64,000 nucleotides of DNA from Shinisaurus crocodilurus (GCA_021292165.1 CM037879.1:280563772-280627771), one strand, 5' to 3'. Counted from the first letter of the stretch, positions 1-10,085 are shown. Program-made: numbers and translations. The notes: a model not told the origin generated them from the letters alone.

Positions 1-600
1 TTCTCCGAACACTTTTTTAATATATATAATTGTAAGTGGAAAAGAGAAAAAAAAATGCAGGAAAGAGACAATCAAATGCTTGGAGCTTAAAACAAAGTAT
101 GTGTGCAACCTACCATCTCACTTGAAATTTAATAAAAGAAAGAAAGAAAGAAAATAATTATGTAAATATAACATAGAGTTATAGATTTATATTTTGTTCA
201 TAACACATAGTGTAATATAAGTTGTATATTTTCATGTTTTGGTTTTATGTTATCATTCACACCACAATAATAAAAAAAAGGAGTTGATGTACTCTTTAAA
301 AAAAAAAATGAATACGTGAGTTGCCAGAATCCTGGTTTGAGGGGTGGGGTGGGGGTTGGTTCTTTTTCTTTCTTTTTTTCATTGCCCTTTTTCAGTATTA
401 TTTGCCCTGCAAGGCACCAATAAAAACAGCAAATGTGTTCTTTACCTAGACTGTGTTTCTGTTCCCTCATTCTTCGTGCCAAAACATGACATCTAGCTAT
501 CTCAAGAGCAAAACGTCTGACCTCAGGCTTTGGGGAAGATGGGCACATTCCTCCTGTTCCATTTTTTGTTATTGTTCCATGAGAATGTATGAAAATGTCA
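1..600. other. AT-rich sequence without a gene
   Basis: No exon-like reading frame or recognised repeat is visible. A short AAAG run lies near 135-152 and T/A runs are common. Frames read here are broken by simple sequence. Confidence 0.5.
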
Positions 601-790
601 TTTTGATTGGTTTTTTTTTTTTTACCCGAACTTGCCGCATTCACACCCCTGAGCCCGAGTGCAGTTTTCGGGCAAAGCTTGCATATTCCTGAACTTCTGA
701 TCACGTTTGCAAACTGCATGCATTAGGAAAATGTGTACTTTAAAAAGGCACATTTTAATCAAAGAAGTAGACATTTTCAGCATGGGCAGC
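600..790. repeat. AT-rich dispersed repeat with degenerate TGCATTTT periodicity
   Basis: It contains the phrases CCGAACTTGCCGCATTCAC and GTTTGCAAACTGCATGCATT. The same style of sequence, ATGCACATTTT-like phrases spaced about 20-30 bp, recurs near 3.6, 14.3, 23.7, 37.1, 46.6 and 54.4 kb. It is probably one non-autonomous family; the superfamily is unknown. Confidence 0.4.
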
Positions 791-1733
791 GCAATCCAAT
801 GTGGCTGCCCATAACCCTCCAAACTTGGAGGATGTTGTGTCCTACTTGATCACGCCAGACAGTGCAGTTCTAAACAGATTCTTTATTGATACAAGCAGTA
901 ACGAAAAGTCCATCTACCTTACACCAGTGCAAGAAACAAGCCAAAGTCAAGACAGTCCAGGGTTCAGAGGGTAGGAGATCAAGGGGAATCAAGGAGTGTA
1001 GAAGCCTTGCCAGGAACAGAAGCCTTGCACTGAGCAAGGGTCCGCAGCTAGACTATAAACCCTGACCCAGCCTCAATCTCAGTCTGAGTCTGATTCTGGA
1101 TCTTGGCACGGGTACTGGGTCAGGAGATGCCTGCTATGCCTCCTTCTGCTCATGAGCCTTTCAGCCGGGCGTTTCTCCTGGCGTCTTTGGGCCGGCCGCA
1201 ACCCTGAGGGGCCCTCCTCCTCCCCTGAGTCCTCCTGATAGCCCAAGGTCAGCACCTGCAGCTGAGAATCCTTACTCCGCTCTCCCGGCTTTTGTTCCCT
1301 AGCAGAGAGAGAACTGTCTAAGGTCGCCTGGCCTTGGCTGCAATCAGCCCCAGGTACGAGCCCTTCACCCAGCTCCAACTCCTCTTCTGTGTCAGAGCTG
1401 TTACTGAAGCAAGACCCCACAGAGGATTACGGGCATCCAATGGAAGGCGGGAGGAGCACAGAGGCAAGGATTGCCTCCATGCTTCCCTCACCCTCCAAAA
1501 CACTTAAGACGGCTGATTTCGGCCATCTAAGTGTTTTACCCCTGCTCATGAGGAGGAGGGGCTGAGGCACCACCTGAATTCTTCATAGGATGGTGGTGCC
1601 TCGCTCCTCCCTTCCCCACCCCCAGTGCCAGCTCCGAAGATGGTCTTCCATCTTCAGAGCTTCAGCCGGCACGGAAAGAACCGACTTTTCCTATGGCAGC
1701 CAGAGAGCATCTACCCGCCATAGGATTGCACCC
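784..1733. mobile_element. MITE-like element with GTGCAATCC ends, split by an LTR
   Basis: The left end reads GCGCAATCCAATGTGGC and the right end CGCCATAGGATTGCAC, so the ends are inverted relatives. The body matches a second copy at about 32.58-32.94 kb: both share a GAGGGCGGGAGG-type stretch and the phrase GGCTGATTTCGGC. The copy at 32.6 kb lacks the 589-bp insertion found here at 833-1421, which gives an empty-site comparison for that LTR. Confidence 0.5.
833..1421 (-). mobile_element. Solo LTR (TG...CA) with 5-bp target duplication
   Basis: On the minus strand the element begins TGTGGGGTC and ends GGACACAACA. It is flanked by the direct repeat GAGGA at 828-832 and 1422-1426. A polyadenylation signal AATAAA lies at 882-887 (minus strand), about 50 bp from the 3' end, and a TTTATAG TATA-like site lies near 1053-1060. 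No second LTR, primer-binding site or polymerase gene is adjacent, so it is a solo LTR. The 5-bp duplication fits Gypsy or endogenous-retrovirus LTRs; I cannot choose. An acidic, Ser/Glu-rich frame of 113 codons (1079-1420, minus) lies inside it, beginning essentially at the LTR edge; I do not call it a gene. Confidence 0.75.
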
Positions 1734-1878
1734 TTAGTCAATAGGAGGAAAGTACGCATTTGGAAGTGCGCTTATAAAACAATGCACACCCAATTCCACA
1801 CTTTTCCTGCGCTGTGTTCTGTTCCTTTTAATTCCGGTTTATTATCAATATGAATTTGTAAAATGAATTGTGGAGTTG

Positions 1879-2416
1879 GAGCATGCACAGTTTGCTGCAG
1901 CTGTCAGTTCCTTTGGTATATTTGTATCTTTTTTTTTTACTCTTTATGTTACTGATTAAAAAAGAAAACCCTGCAAAAAAAAGGATCATACATGCAATTG
2001 AATCAAGATTATTTGTTTGTAGTGTTCTAGTGATGCACACATATGCACTGATAACACAGCCAAAAAGTGATATGATCGTAAGTATGATCGAATCGAAATT
2101 CTTTTTGTGTGGCATTTTATTGCTGCTCACATGTGCACTGATAACACGCTGCAAAAAAAAAAGAAGCAATCTTGATGTGGATCCTATGTATGATTACACC
2201 AAATTTGTTTTTTCTGTGGTGTTCAACTGATACACACACGTACTCCTGCACACTGGTAAAATACCATTCTAAAACAATCTCAGTACAACCACATGGACAG
2301 TTGCTGCTTTTTTTTGCAGTGTTTCATTAATGCATATTCAGTAATGTATACATGGGGCAGGGGGAAGGATGCAGATGAATTGAAGGAACTGATACCATGG
2401 CAAACTGCACATCTAT
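1879..2416. mobile_element. Foldback element with internal ~100-bp repeats
   Basis: The left arm at 1879-1914 (GCATGCACAGTTTGCTGC, then CAGTTCCTTTGG) is matched in inverse by 2377-2416 (TTGAAGGAACTGAT, then GCAAACTGCACATC). Between the arms, three imperfect units each carry a T-rich stretch, a TGTG..TT..TGATGCACACATATGCACTGATAACAC-like phrase and an A-run, near 2020, 2110 and 2215. No coding sequence is recognised. Superfamily unknown. Confidence 0.45.
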
Positions 2417-3379
2417 AGCACTGTGTACAAAATCCAGAAGTTAGAGAGAGAGAGAAAAAAACAGGACAATTCCTAATTTTTGATTCCACTTCAGAAACTG
2501 GACCAGTTATTTGAAACTCCAAAATCCAGGGGAAAATTCAAAGGAGAAGAATTTTAGAAACATTCCTACAGAGGAGTGATGAGAAGGGATAGACAAAAAG
2601 AGAGAGACAGAGGGGGTGTGTGTCCTGTTCCATCTTTAAGAGTAATGGATTAATAGTGTTCACCAACCTGGAATCCAACAGGATGAAAGGTGGGTTAGCA
2701 TTTTAAAAAAATAAATAATAAATAAATAGCAAAATAAGCTTTCATGGACTGGAGTCCACTGCATCAGATAAATAAAGTGTTATCCTCAACACTGGGCTGG
2801 CCCTACTATGAAGTAATATGAAGCAACCTCAGGCGGCACCATGAGAGGTAGGTAGATGAAAGAAGAAACTGGTATCTGAATGGTGCAGCAAGACTTTTTA
2901 AAGAGTTGGCCCTAGCATTGGGTGGGGTGGGGTTTCATTTGCACAACAAAATGACTTCAGGTAGCAAAATGGCTTGGTCCAGCGTTGAGCTGGCAAATAC
3001 ATATACACACTGTCAGCACCGGGCCATGGGCACAAGTGGGCCAGGAGCCGTGGGAAAAACCCATACTCTGGATCGAAGAGTAAATCAGAACCAAAAGATA
3101 AGCCAGGCAGCAGGATTGAGGAGAAAGCCAGAAGTTAGGACCAAAGAACAACCAAGGATACATGAATACACCAGAGCTCAAGAAGACTTTGTTTCTCAAG
3201 CAAGGCTCAGCTGCAGCAGGAAACCCTTTTATATTCCTTCCTGTCCAGGAAGATCCATTAGCCAACCTGGGTTGGTGGAGTCAGTCCAGGGCCTGAGATG
3301 CTGCCAGCTGCAGTTCAGTGGCTCACCACATGGGGCAGCTGTCCACTTCTGAGTAGATATGCATCAGATTGTGCTATTA
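2417..3379. other. No gene; scattered DNA-transposon end fragments
   Basis: The phrase at about 2726-2760 (AGCTTTCATGGACTGGAGTCC) and the one at 2793-2850 (GGGCTGGCCCTACTATG, then CCTCAGGCGGCACC) resemble ends of DNA transposons common in reptiles; the latter mirrors the end near 18.6 kb. The remainder shows nothing recognisable. Confidence 0.35.
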
Positions 3380-4090
3380 AGAACCTAAGAAAAGGCCAGT
3401 TGGATTTGACAAATAGTCCATCCAGTCCAGCATTCTTTCCCCCACAGTGGCCAACCAGATGCCTCTGGAGAACCCATATGCAGGGTAAGGCAAAAGCTCA
3501 CTCTCAGTTTTGTTCCCGAATGGGGAAGAAATTAGCTTGGCTCGCATTTGTATGCGAACCTACCAATTTTCATGCTTTCAACCCAATACACAAAACAAAA
3601 CTCAGTTATCCTTCTAAATTTGCACATCTGAATTTTGCAATGGAATTCTCCATAAAAAAAAAAAAGGCATACAAAAACGTGTATATTAAGGAAAGGCGTA
3701 CACAAAAAATGCAAATACTCATGAAAATAATGTTCAAAATATTAGCAAATTACTTGCAAAAATGTATATATTAGGGGAAATGGTATAGAAAAGTGCAGGT
3801 TTTAGGAGAAATGTACACAAAATAGTATATGAATTCTCATGCAAACTGTTTTGTTTAAAAAAAAAAAAAAAAAAATCGCAGTTGGGAATGAACCAAATTT
3901 AAGATTGGGAAAATACTCAAAGTTCAGGGTGAACCGAACATAGACTTGGGAAAATAAGGAACAGAGAGAAACCGAAAGTGACAGATTCATCCATCTCTAA
4001 CTGGTATTCGGAAGCATACCACCTCTCATCCTACAGTCATCATGACTGGTAGCCAGTGATGGCTTTCTCCTCCTCCACGGAACTCCACAC
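3380..4090 (-). mobile_element. CR1 LINE 3' UTR fragment, interrupted by a MITE
   Basis: 3380-3487 matches the minus-strand 3' UTR text seen in the longer CR1 copies at 8.6 and 35.0 kb (CCATCCAGTCCAGCATTC, GTGGCCAACCAGATGCC). The match resumes at 4001-4090 (ACTGGTAGCCAGTGATGG, CTTCTCCTCC). The intervening 3488-4000 is a later insertion. Confidence 0.65.
3488..4000. mobile_element. AT-rich MITE inserted in CR1
   Basis: It ends in CAGATTCATCCATCTCTAA and contains repeated phrases of the type TGCAAATACTCATGAAAAT and GTATATTAAGG spaced about 25-30 bp. It is the same dispersed family as copies near 23.7, 46.5 and 54.4 kb. It disrupts an otherwise continuous CR1 3' UTR. Confidence 0.5.
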
Positions 4091-4200
4091 ACACTAACAC
4101 AGTGCTAACAATGCTTCTCCATCTTCTGTCAGCTCAATTCATTTTCTCTGTGACCGACAAACCTGCACCAGCTTATATGGCTGTCACAGCATGTTTCTAG

Positions 4201-4358
4201 ATCTGACTCTTTCTTTTCTTTTCTTTTTTAATATTTTTTATTTTTTAAATGAACACACATACAAAAAGAAAATAAACCCACAAATCCATATAACTACAAA
4301 GTGCACCTGTCACCACGGGGCCAAAAAAATAATTCTATCCACAAATCTGACTCTTTCT
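4201..4358 (-). mobile_element. Short retroposed insert with perfect 14-bp target duplication
   Basis: ATCTGACTCTTTCT occurs at 4201-4214 and again at 4345-4358. Between them lies 130 bp that starts on the plus strand with a long T-rich run, which is a poly(A)-type tail read backwards. A long duplication plus an A-rich tail is the hallmark of target-primed reverse transcription, as with L1-like machinery. The body (4240-4344) matches nothing I recognise; it could be a 5'-truncated LINE end or a fragment of a cellular transcript. Confidence 0.7.
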
Positions 4359-4400
4359 ATTCAATACTAAAGTGAACATAACAACCCACTCAAGTCAGGG

Positions 4401-4525
4401 ACAGACCATAGCTTAGTGGAAGAGTGCTTGCTTGAAACTCCCAGTTTCAATCTCTGGCATCTCCAGTTAAAAAAAAGGATCAGGTGGGAGGTGATCAACA
4501 GCACCTCTGTCTCATCTTGCTTAAG
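4401..4525 (+). mobile_element. tRNA-Ala-like SINE, head and part of body
   Basis: CCATAGCTTAGTGGAAGAG corresponds to a tRNA D-arm/A-box and CAGTTTCAATCTCTGG to a degenerate B-box. It continues as CATCTCCAGTTAAAA and GGATCAGGTGGGAGGTGAT, the body of the SINE whose minus-strand copies lie at 18.8 and 56.3 kb. The T-loop sequence is decayed and no cloverleaf is intact, so it is not a tRNA gene. Confidence 0.65.
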
Positions 4526-4570
4526 CCTCCATGTCCGTTTGTGCAGACGTCAGTTCAGTAACTCCACAGG

Positions 4571-5165
4571 ACAGCTGGGCAAACTGTGACCCTCCAGTTG
4601 TTGTTGTTGGACTATAACTCCCAACAACTGGGTTCAGGCAACACGATAACCCACACTTAAGTGTTGAGTATGGGCTGAGTGTGGGTTGTTGTTGAAATGT
4701 TGGTTGTTGTTGAAACGTGGGTTATCGCATTATCTGAACCCAGCTGTGCTAACAAGCCATGGGTTGTTAACCATGAACAACCCATGAAGAGAACCCATGG
4801 TTTGTTGTTGGGTTGTGAACTGTGGGTTATTCACCATGGTTTGTTATCTCGGCTGGGTTCAGACAACACAATAATCCATATTTCAACAAGAACCCATGGT
4901 TCAATGGCAACCCATCATCATCATCAGGCGATCACTTGTGACTGAGTAAGATTGTCTTCCAGGATAAAAAATTTACAAAAAGAAAAATTTTAAAAGGAGG
5001 AAATTCTAAATAAAATTGTGTAGACTCTAGCGATGGGTCCGTAAGTTGAATATGAATGATCATGTTGTCTGAACCCAGTCAACAACTCTGACCATTGGCT
5101 ATGCTGCTTGGGGTTTATGGAAGCTGGAGTCCAACAACATTTGGAGGTCCACAGGTTTCCCCCCT
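4571..5165. mobile_element. Palindromic hAT MITE, split by another MITE
   Basis: 4571-4626 (GTGACCCTCCAGTTG, GGACTATAACTCCCAACA) and 5080-5165 (CTCTGACCATTGGCTATGC, GAGTCCAACAACATTTGGAGG) are the two halves of the same kind of element found whole at 44.4 and 27.7 kb. Removing 4627-5079 plus one CAACA restores continuity. Confidence 0.6.
4627..5079. mobile_element. Nested-palindrome MITE, TIR ACTGGGTTCAGACAAC, 5-bp TSD
   Basis: The element starts ACTGGGTTCAGGCAAC and ends GTTGTCTGAACCCAGT, flanked by CAACA at 4622-4626 and 5080-5084. Inner copies of the same terminal sequence, inverted, occur near 4729-4742 and 4853-4870, so it is a palindrome of palindromes. The right half carries about 130 bp (4915-5045) absent from the other copies at 12.66 and 56.41 kb. 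No transposase. Confidence 0.75.
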
Positions 5166-5290
5166 CTGTTCTACAGCTGGAAAGCAGAAATAGGATGTGT
5201 ATGTATCTACCAGCCCTTAGCATCACTTTGCTGAGGTTACCAACAGGAATATATACCAACTGTCATACATCTCCCTAACTACACAGGGCT

Positions 5291-5365
5291 GAAATCCTAT
5301 GTCCACTTTGGAGTATGTCCCATTGAACATAATAGGATTTATTTCTGTGTAAGCATGCTTTAGAT
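5291..5365. mobile_element. hAT-like MITE remnant (GGGCTGAAATCCTATG type)
   Basis: GCTGAAATCCTATGTCCAC and GTATGTCCCATTGAACATA resemble the common reptile short element also seen at 31.16 kb (TTGCAATCCTGTAAAG, TAAGCCCCATCGACCTCAG). The far end is eroded. Confidence 0.4.
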
Positions 5366-6332
5366 GAAATTATCAGGAAAATGTATATGCAAAGTTTTCT
5401 TTCTTAAAAGTTCTTGTAAAAAGGAGTCTTCATAAGAAAAGAGAAAGAAAACAACTCCCACAGGCAAAAATAAAATGCCTTTTTTCACATGAAGTTCCTA
5501 ACTCTTGGCAGGAGCTGTATTTCATCAACTTTCAGAGTTTGATCGAAAAGGATTCAGTGTCAGAATGAAGTGGAAATGTTCTGCATTCTCACCGACGCTT
5601 TGTTAACTCTTCTGTTCGAATAAGACATTCTGTGTAGGAGGTGGGTTGAATAGATAACCTACATTCTTTCGAGTGAATATGAGAGGGCAATCTATATTAT
5701 CATATCAGGGAGGGGCAAATTATACAGGCAACTTCCTGGCAGACAATAAAGACAATCCTGACAGCAGGATCAAAACAGACGTCAAACTTCTCTTTTCTTC
5801 CAGGCATATCAATGTTTAAATGACGGCTGAGGGAAGCCAATGATGGACTTCCTGCATTCTTCTCCAGGTGCCTTCTACTTTGGGGGGGTGGGGGAGGTGC
5901 GACGCGTATGCTTCCTGTATTTAGTTTGATCAAATCGCAAGTCAGTTTGTCAATAGGACAGACAAGAGCAATCCGTCTGCGAATTCAAGTTTCCTTTTCA
6001 AATGCTTTATTTGGCGAAGATGGAAACACAATACAGAAATCTGCTGAGGCTCCTTCAGCTTGTTGAAACTGAACATAAAAAAAAAAAGTTTATGACACTT
6101 TCAAGCTTCCTAAGCTGGTGGTTATTTTGTTGGCAGCTGTTTTTGATCATTCTGCTGCAGGAAGGGCCTGGCTCTCTGTTCCTAAGTTTGTAAAATAAAA
6201 TTAAATTAAATTAAATTTTAAAAAGCAAAGTGGTATTACGTGAGCAGGGTGGTCACTTAAGCATCACCCAAATATAGATGCAAACTGAGAAATAATTATT
6301 ATGATTTAAATAGAAATATAATACAATAGTGA
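5366..6332. other. Mostly unique sequence without a gene
   Basis: No repeat recognised in most of the block, and no frame with coding character. The stretch around 5500-5660 is free of simple repeats and could be ordinary or constrained intergenic DNA. ATTAAA repeats lie near 6195-6225. Confidence 0.4.
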
Positions 6333-6560
6333 CCTTTGAAGTTGCCCATCAACAGCACCTGGACAGCAAACCGAGTAGGCACAAAGGTCACCTGGTCTCA
6401 GTCTTCCACGCTGTGATGAGACACATTTCTATTTAAATTATAGTAATTATTTCTAAAGCTGCATCTCTACATATAAAGTAGCATATGCACATTTCATACA
6501 AAGCTGTGTCCTGTGTTGTCCTCTTTTTTGTTGATGCATTTCCTCTTTTTTGGTGATGTT
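6333..6560. repeat. Dispersed repeat X (GAAGTTGCCCATCAACAGC family)
   Basis: It shares with 27.85-28.08, 28.14-28.26 and 29.25-29.39 kb the ordered phrases TTGAAGTTGCCCATCAACAG, GGTCACCTGG, TATTTAAATTATAGTAATTA, AGCATATGCA and TCCTCTTTTTTG. Four copies in one window define a family. I cannot assign it; the absence of inverted ends favours a retroposon or a fragment of a longer element. Confidence 0.55.
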
Positions 6561-7186
6561 TCAAATAGTCACCCAATGCTGTAGTATTTCAACGGGAAGG
6601 CTAGCTAGGTAATTCTCAGCCCAGAGCTGGTATAAGTCTTGGCGCACCAGAGGGATAAAAACAGCCACTGGCTCAATGACCAGGCTGATCAGAAATATGA
6701 CCAAGAAATCAGTAAGTGAAAGCCATGAACCAAGAAGATGGGTGCAGGGAGAGAAGGGGAAAGGCCCAGAATAGAGTTTAGCGAACATGGGTAAACCTTG
6801 AAAGTTTACCCAGGGCCAGGCTTACTCTTGAGTGATCCCAAAATCTGTATGGGAGCAATACCTTTATTAGGCCAACCAAAATGTCTCAAAATAGTTTGTA
6901 AACTTTCAAGCTCCCTGAAACAATTCATCTCAAGGACTCGAAAGCTTGCACACAATTTTGTGACATGTTGGTAGGCCAAATAAAGGCCCTAATATATATT
7001 TTGGATATAATCTTTTCTTACAGCCAACACAGCTACCTTTGCTTATCAAGAGTAAGTGGACTCTTGGGCCTCTATATTGTTAGAGCTCAATTTTATTTAT
7101 TTTTTCTTAGAGAGAGAAATATATTTTTTTCTTGGAGATATAGATATATTAATAGACCTGGTTCTGAACCCATAAATCTGCTTCAC

Positions 7187-7192
<6 letters not shown>
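6561..7192. other. No gene; possible old DNA-transposon end at 6840-7045
   Basis: 6895-7045 contains GAAAGCTTGCACACAATTTTGTGACATG-like text followed by AATAAAGGCCCTAATATATAT and CAGCCAACACAGCTACC, a phrase order typical of a widespread vertebrate repeat end. Nothing else is recognised. Confidence 0.35.

Positions 7193-7246
<54 letters not shown>
7193..7246. repeat. (GAT)n microsatellite
   Basis: About 18 uninterrupted ATG/GAT triplets. A frame through it reads poly-Asp but has no other coding character. Confidence 0.95.
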
Positions 7247-7379
7247 AGTAGTTTTTCAACATTTGGATATCATGAAATCTCTGCTTTGGCAAGGATCGAA
7301 AATGGAAAGCATTTTCCTTGGAAAACTGACCCCCTATTCAAAAATGCTTGGGAAGCGTCCATGCCGCTGATTAAGCCCT

Positions 7380-7920
7380 AGCAATGGCCACATTGGTTCT
7401 CTCTCTCTCTCTCTTTTGTCATTGCAAATTGAGATGAGAGGCTGAGCATTTTTTTGCCATTCCTCCAAACCTTTCAATTTTATGTCAAAAATGTTTAATT
7501 GCCCGCCGCCGTTCGACAACCCTTCAAGCACAAGATGGCTGGCAAACCCCACTGAATTCTAAAGACTCTGGCATGCGTCTTTGTCGCAGCTAACCAGAGT
7601 CACCCCTAGCAATTGCTCTTGATGGGGGAGAAATATGTGCAAAATCTCTTCATTCAGCCTAATAGTACGATCTGTCAATCAGATTTAGGGCGCTGAAACT
7701 AGCCGGCAATAGCCTCATCTCTCTTGATTTAATCACTTTGAATTAGTGTAACTCTCTGTCATTCCTTTGGCATAAGGTCCTTTTCTGACCATCTGAGCAA
7801 TACAATCGCCATCTTTGGAAGGGGAAGCAGCTTCCCATGGATTCGTTTAGCTCATGGAGGCTGATTTAGCCTGTCACTCTGGCAAATCTTTTAGTATCAT
7901 TTATTTTGCAGTGAAACACC
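7380..7920. other. Unique block, candidate conserved non-coding sequence
   Basis: Apart from a CT run near 7399-7414, no repeat is recognised. It contains CTGTCAATCAG at 7672-7682 (the TGTCAATCA form is a known TALE homeodomain, Pbx/Meis-type, site) and AT-rich homeobox-like words (TTGATTTAATCACTTTGAATTAG). Candidate only: conservation cannot be tested here. Confidence 0.3.
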
Positions 7921-8066
7921 CCCCCCCCCACAAAAACCTAGCTTGCTGCTTTTTGGAAATAAGAAAAATCAAACGACCAAGAAGGACAGAGAAAGAAATG
8001 ACAGAAAAAGTTACTGGAAACCGGATGATGTATAAAAAAGTAAGAAGAGCCAAGCTGGATCAGACC

Positions 8067-8584
8067 CAGGAACTGTGCAGGGCTGTTTGGCCAAATTGTA
8101 TTTAGCGCCCCCCCCTCTCGTGCCGTGGGGGGGGCTCCGGAGCAAAGCAGCCCTGCTCTGCAACCCCCCCCCCCGCTGCCCCACCACCACCTACCTTCCC
8201 CCCGCCCCCGCTGCTGGCTGCTGCTGCCGCTGCCTCCTCCTCCTCCTCCTCCTCCGATGCGACAGGACCCCCACACTTTTTTTTTTTGCCGGGGAAACCA
8301 GGGCAACAGGGCTGTTTAAGCCCTGTTGCCCTGGTTCCTCCTCCTGCCAAAACAACGCCGGCGGGGCTCCAGAAACGACGGGAAGGTAGGTAGGTGGCGG
8401 GCGGGCGCGCGCGGGGGGGAGGTGCGGCGGCGGCGGCTGGCAGGCGGGCGGGGAGGCGCGGCGGAGGCGGCAGGCGGGGCAGGAGCGCGCCGGAGGCGAG
8501 GAAGGGGCGCAGAAACGCTGCGCCCTCTTCCGCCACGCACCCTAGGCAGCCGCCTGGGTCTGCCTAGCGGTAGCGCCGGCCCTG
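8067..8584. mobile_element. GC-rich non-autonomous hAT in CR1, 8-bp TSD
   Basis: It starts CAGGAACTGTGCAG and ends GCGCCGGCCCTG, with flanks ATCAGACC (8059-8066) and ATCAGACT (8585-8592). Removing it restores the CR1 text. The left end matches, in reverse, the right end of the intact 166-bp relative at 39819-39984 (TTTAGCGCCCCCCCC phrase). The core is CpG- and G/C-rich, with CCT/GGC runs and an inner hairpin built on CAGGGCAACAGGGC at about 8301-8336. Frames reading poly-Ala, poly-Gly and poly-Pro here are artefacts. No transposase. Confidence 0.8.
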
Positions 8585-8858
8585 ATCAGACTAAAGGTTC
8601 ATCTAGTCCAGCTTTTGTTCACACAGTGACCAACCAGCTGCCCAAGGGATCTCACAAGCAGGACACAAGTGCAGTAACACCCTCCTGCTAATGTTCCCCA
8701 GAAACTGGTGTACATAGGCACAGTGCTTCTGATCCTGGAGGTAGTATATAGCCATCAAGACTAGTAGCCATTGATAGCCTTCTCCTCCATGAATTTGTCC
8801 AATCCCCTTTTAAAGCCGTCCAAATTGGTGGCCATCACTACATTGTTGGCAGCAATTT

Positions 8859-9677
8859 CTATAGCTTAACTATGTGCTGTGTGGAGAAGCACTTCCTTTT
8901 ATCTGTCCTGAATCTCCCACCAATCAGCTTCATGGGATGACCCCAGGTTCTAGTATTATGAGAGAGGAGAAAAACATCTCTATCCACTTTCTCCACACCA
9001 TGCATAATTTTGTACACCACTATCATGTCTCCCCTCACTTGCCTTTTCTCTAAGCTAAACAATCCCAGCTGCTGCAACCTTTCCTCATAGGGAAGTCGCT
9101 TCAGCCCTTTGATCATTTTAGTTGCCATTTTCTGCACTTTTTCCAACTCTACAATATCCTTTTTCAGGTGTGGTGACCAGAACTGTACACAGTATTCTAA
9201 GTCCATAGATTTGTATAAGGGCAGTATGATATTGGCAGTTTCATTATTGATTCCTTTCCTAATCATGCCTAACATGGAATTGGTCTTTTTCACAGCAACT
9301 GCACACTGGGTTGACATTTTCATTAAGCTGTCCACCACAACCCCAAGTCACCATTAGCTTAGATCCTATCAGCATATACCGGTATGTGAAAATGGGATTT
9401 TTTTTGCCCCAATGTGTGTCACTTTACTCTGGCTTACATTGAACCATATTTGCCATTTTGATGCCTATTCTCCCAGTTTGGAGAGATCCTTTTGGAGCCC
9501 CTCACAATCCCTTTTTGTTTTAACCACTCTAAACTTGGTGTCCTCAGCAAACTTGGCTACTTCGCTGCTCACTCCTAATTCCAGATCATTTATGAGCAAG
9601 TTGAAAAGCACTGGTCCCAATACAGATCCCTGTGGGACCCCACTGTAAATTCTCCATTGGGAGAGTTTCTCATGCAT
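8859..9677 (-). pseudogene. CR1 reverse transcriptase fragments
   Basis: Two broken minus-strand frames encode parts of the CR1 ORF2 reverse transcriptase, the enzyme that copies the LINE RNA at a nicked chromosomal target. The upstream piece (9465-9677) contains the RT motif GVPQGSVLGPVLFNLLIND and then FAEDTK, where active relatives have FADDTK: the second catalytic Asp of the YXDD-type box is Glu. The downstream piece (8859-9338) carries the C-terminal part, with KKTNSMLGMIRKGI, LEYCVQFWSP and PYEERLQQLGLFSLEKRQVRGD, all typical of CR1. The frames are separated by stops, the endonuclease is missing, and the copy is dead. The identification is strong from motifs; subfamily is not resolved. 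Confidence 0.85.
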
Positions 9678-9767
9678 TCCTACTCTCTGCTTTGTTCTTT
9701 AACCAGTTACTGATCCATAAGAGGACCTCTCCCCTTATTCCATGACTCCTAAGTTTGCTCAGGACGT

Positions 9768-10085
9768 GGGGATAGGTGATAATTTTATTTCAGTTTGTTT
9801 TTTTAAAAGAATTTACCAAAATTCACAAAAAGATTTGTCCACCAGAGCTTTGAGTGCTTTGCTCTTAAAAGCTTGGGTTTGAATCCCTGTGTATTCAACC
9901 ATGTTGGTGCTTAAATAGGATTGCCGCCTCTTCTTCTCTGACAGGCTCCTCATCTTTAACAACTGTATGGCAGGCAGGGAGATCATGGTCCTCTCTATGC
10001 TGGGAATAGCTCTCTGGTTCAGATGGGTGAGAATTTCATTTCAGTTTGTTTCAGTTCAAGTAAATTGATCCTTGAATGCCCTCGC
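9768..10085. mobile_element. AT-rich MITE remnants (GATGGGTGAGAATTTC type)
   Basis: GGGGATAGGTGATAATTTTATTTCAG at 9768 and AGATGGGTGAGAATTTCATTTCAG near 10020 are two copies of the same left end, also present at 12.02 and 61.37 kb. Between them is GAGCTTTGAGTGCTTTGCTC, shared with 12.08 kb. Confidence 0.4.

Larger units (their letters stand above)
8046..9767 (-). mobile_element. CR1 LINE, 5'-truncated, split by a GC-rich hAT
   Basis: Minus-strand CR1: its 3' end is at 8046-8066 (AGAGCCAAGCTGGATCAGACC), resumes after the 8067-8584 insertion (TCATCTAGTCCAGC), and continues through 3' UTR into reverse-transcriptase coding sequence up to about 9767. The 3' UTR phrases (AAAGCCGTCCAAATTGGTGGCCATCAC-like) are shared with the 34.96-kb copy. 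The endonuclease and N-terminal regions are missing. It is flanked upstream by an AT-rich MITE. Confidence 0.85.

Noticed and set aside
6965..7381. Frame with a poly-Asp run
   Set aside because: The Asp run is the (GAT)n microsatellite; the rest has no domain.
8102..8691. Several Ala/Gly/Pro/Arg-rich frames on both strands
   Set aside because: All are readings of the GC-rich hAT 8067-8584 and stop near its borders.
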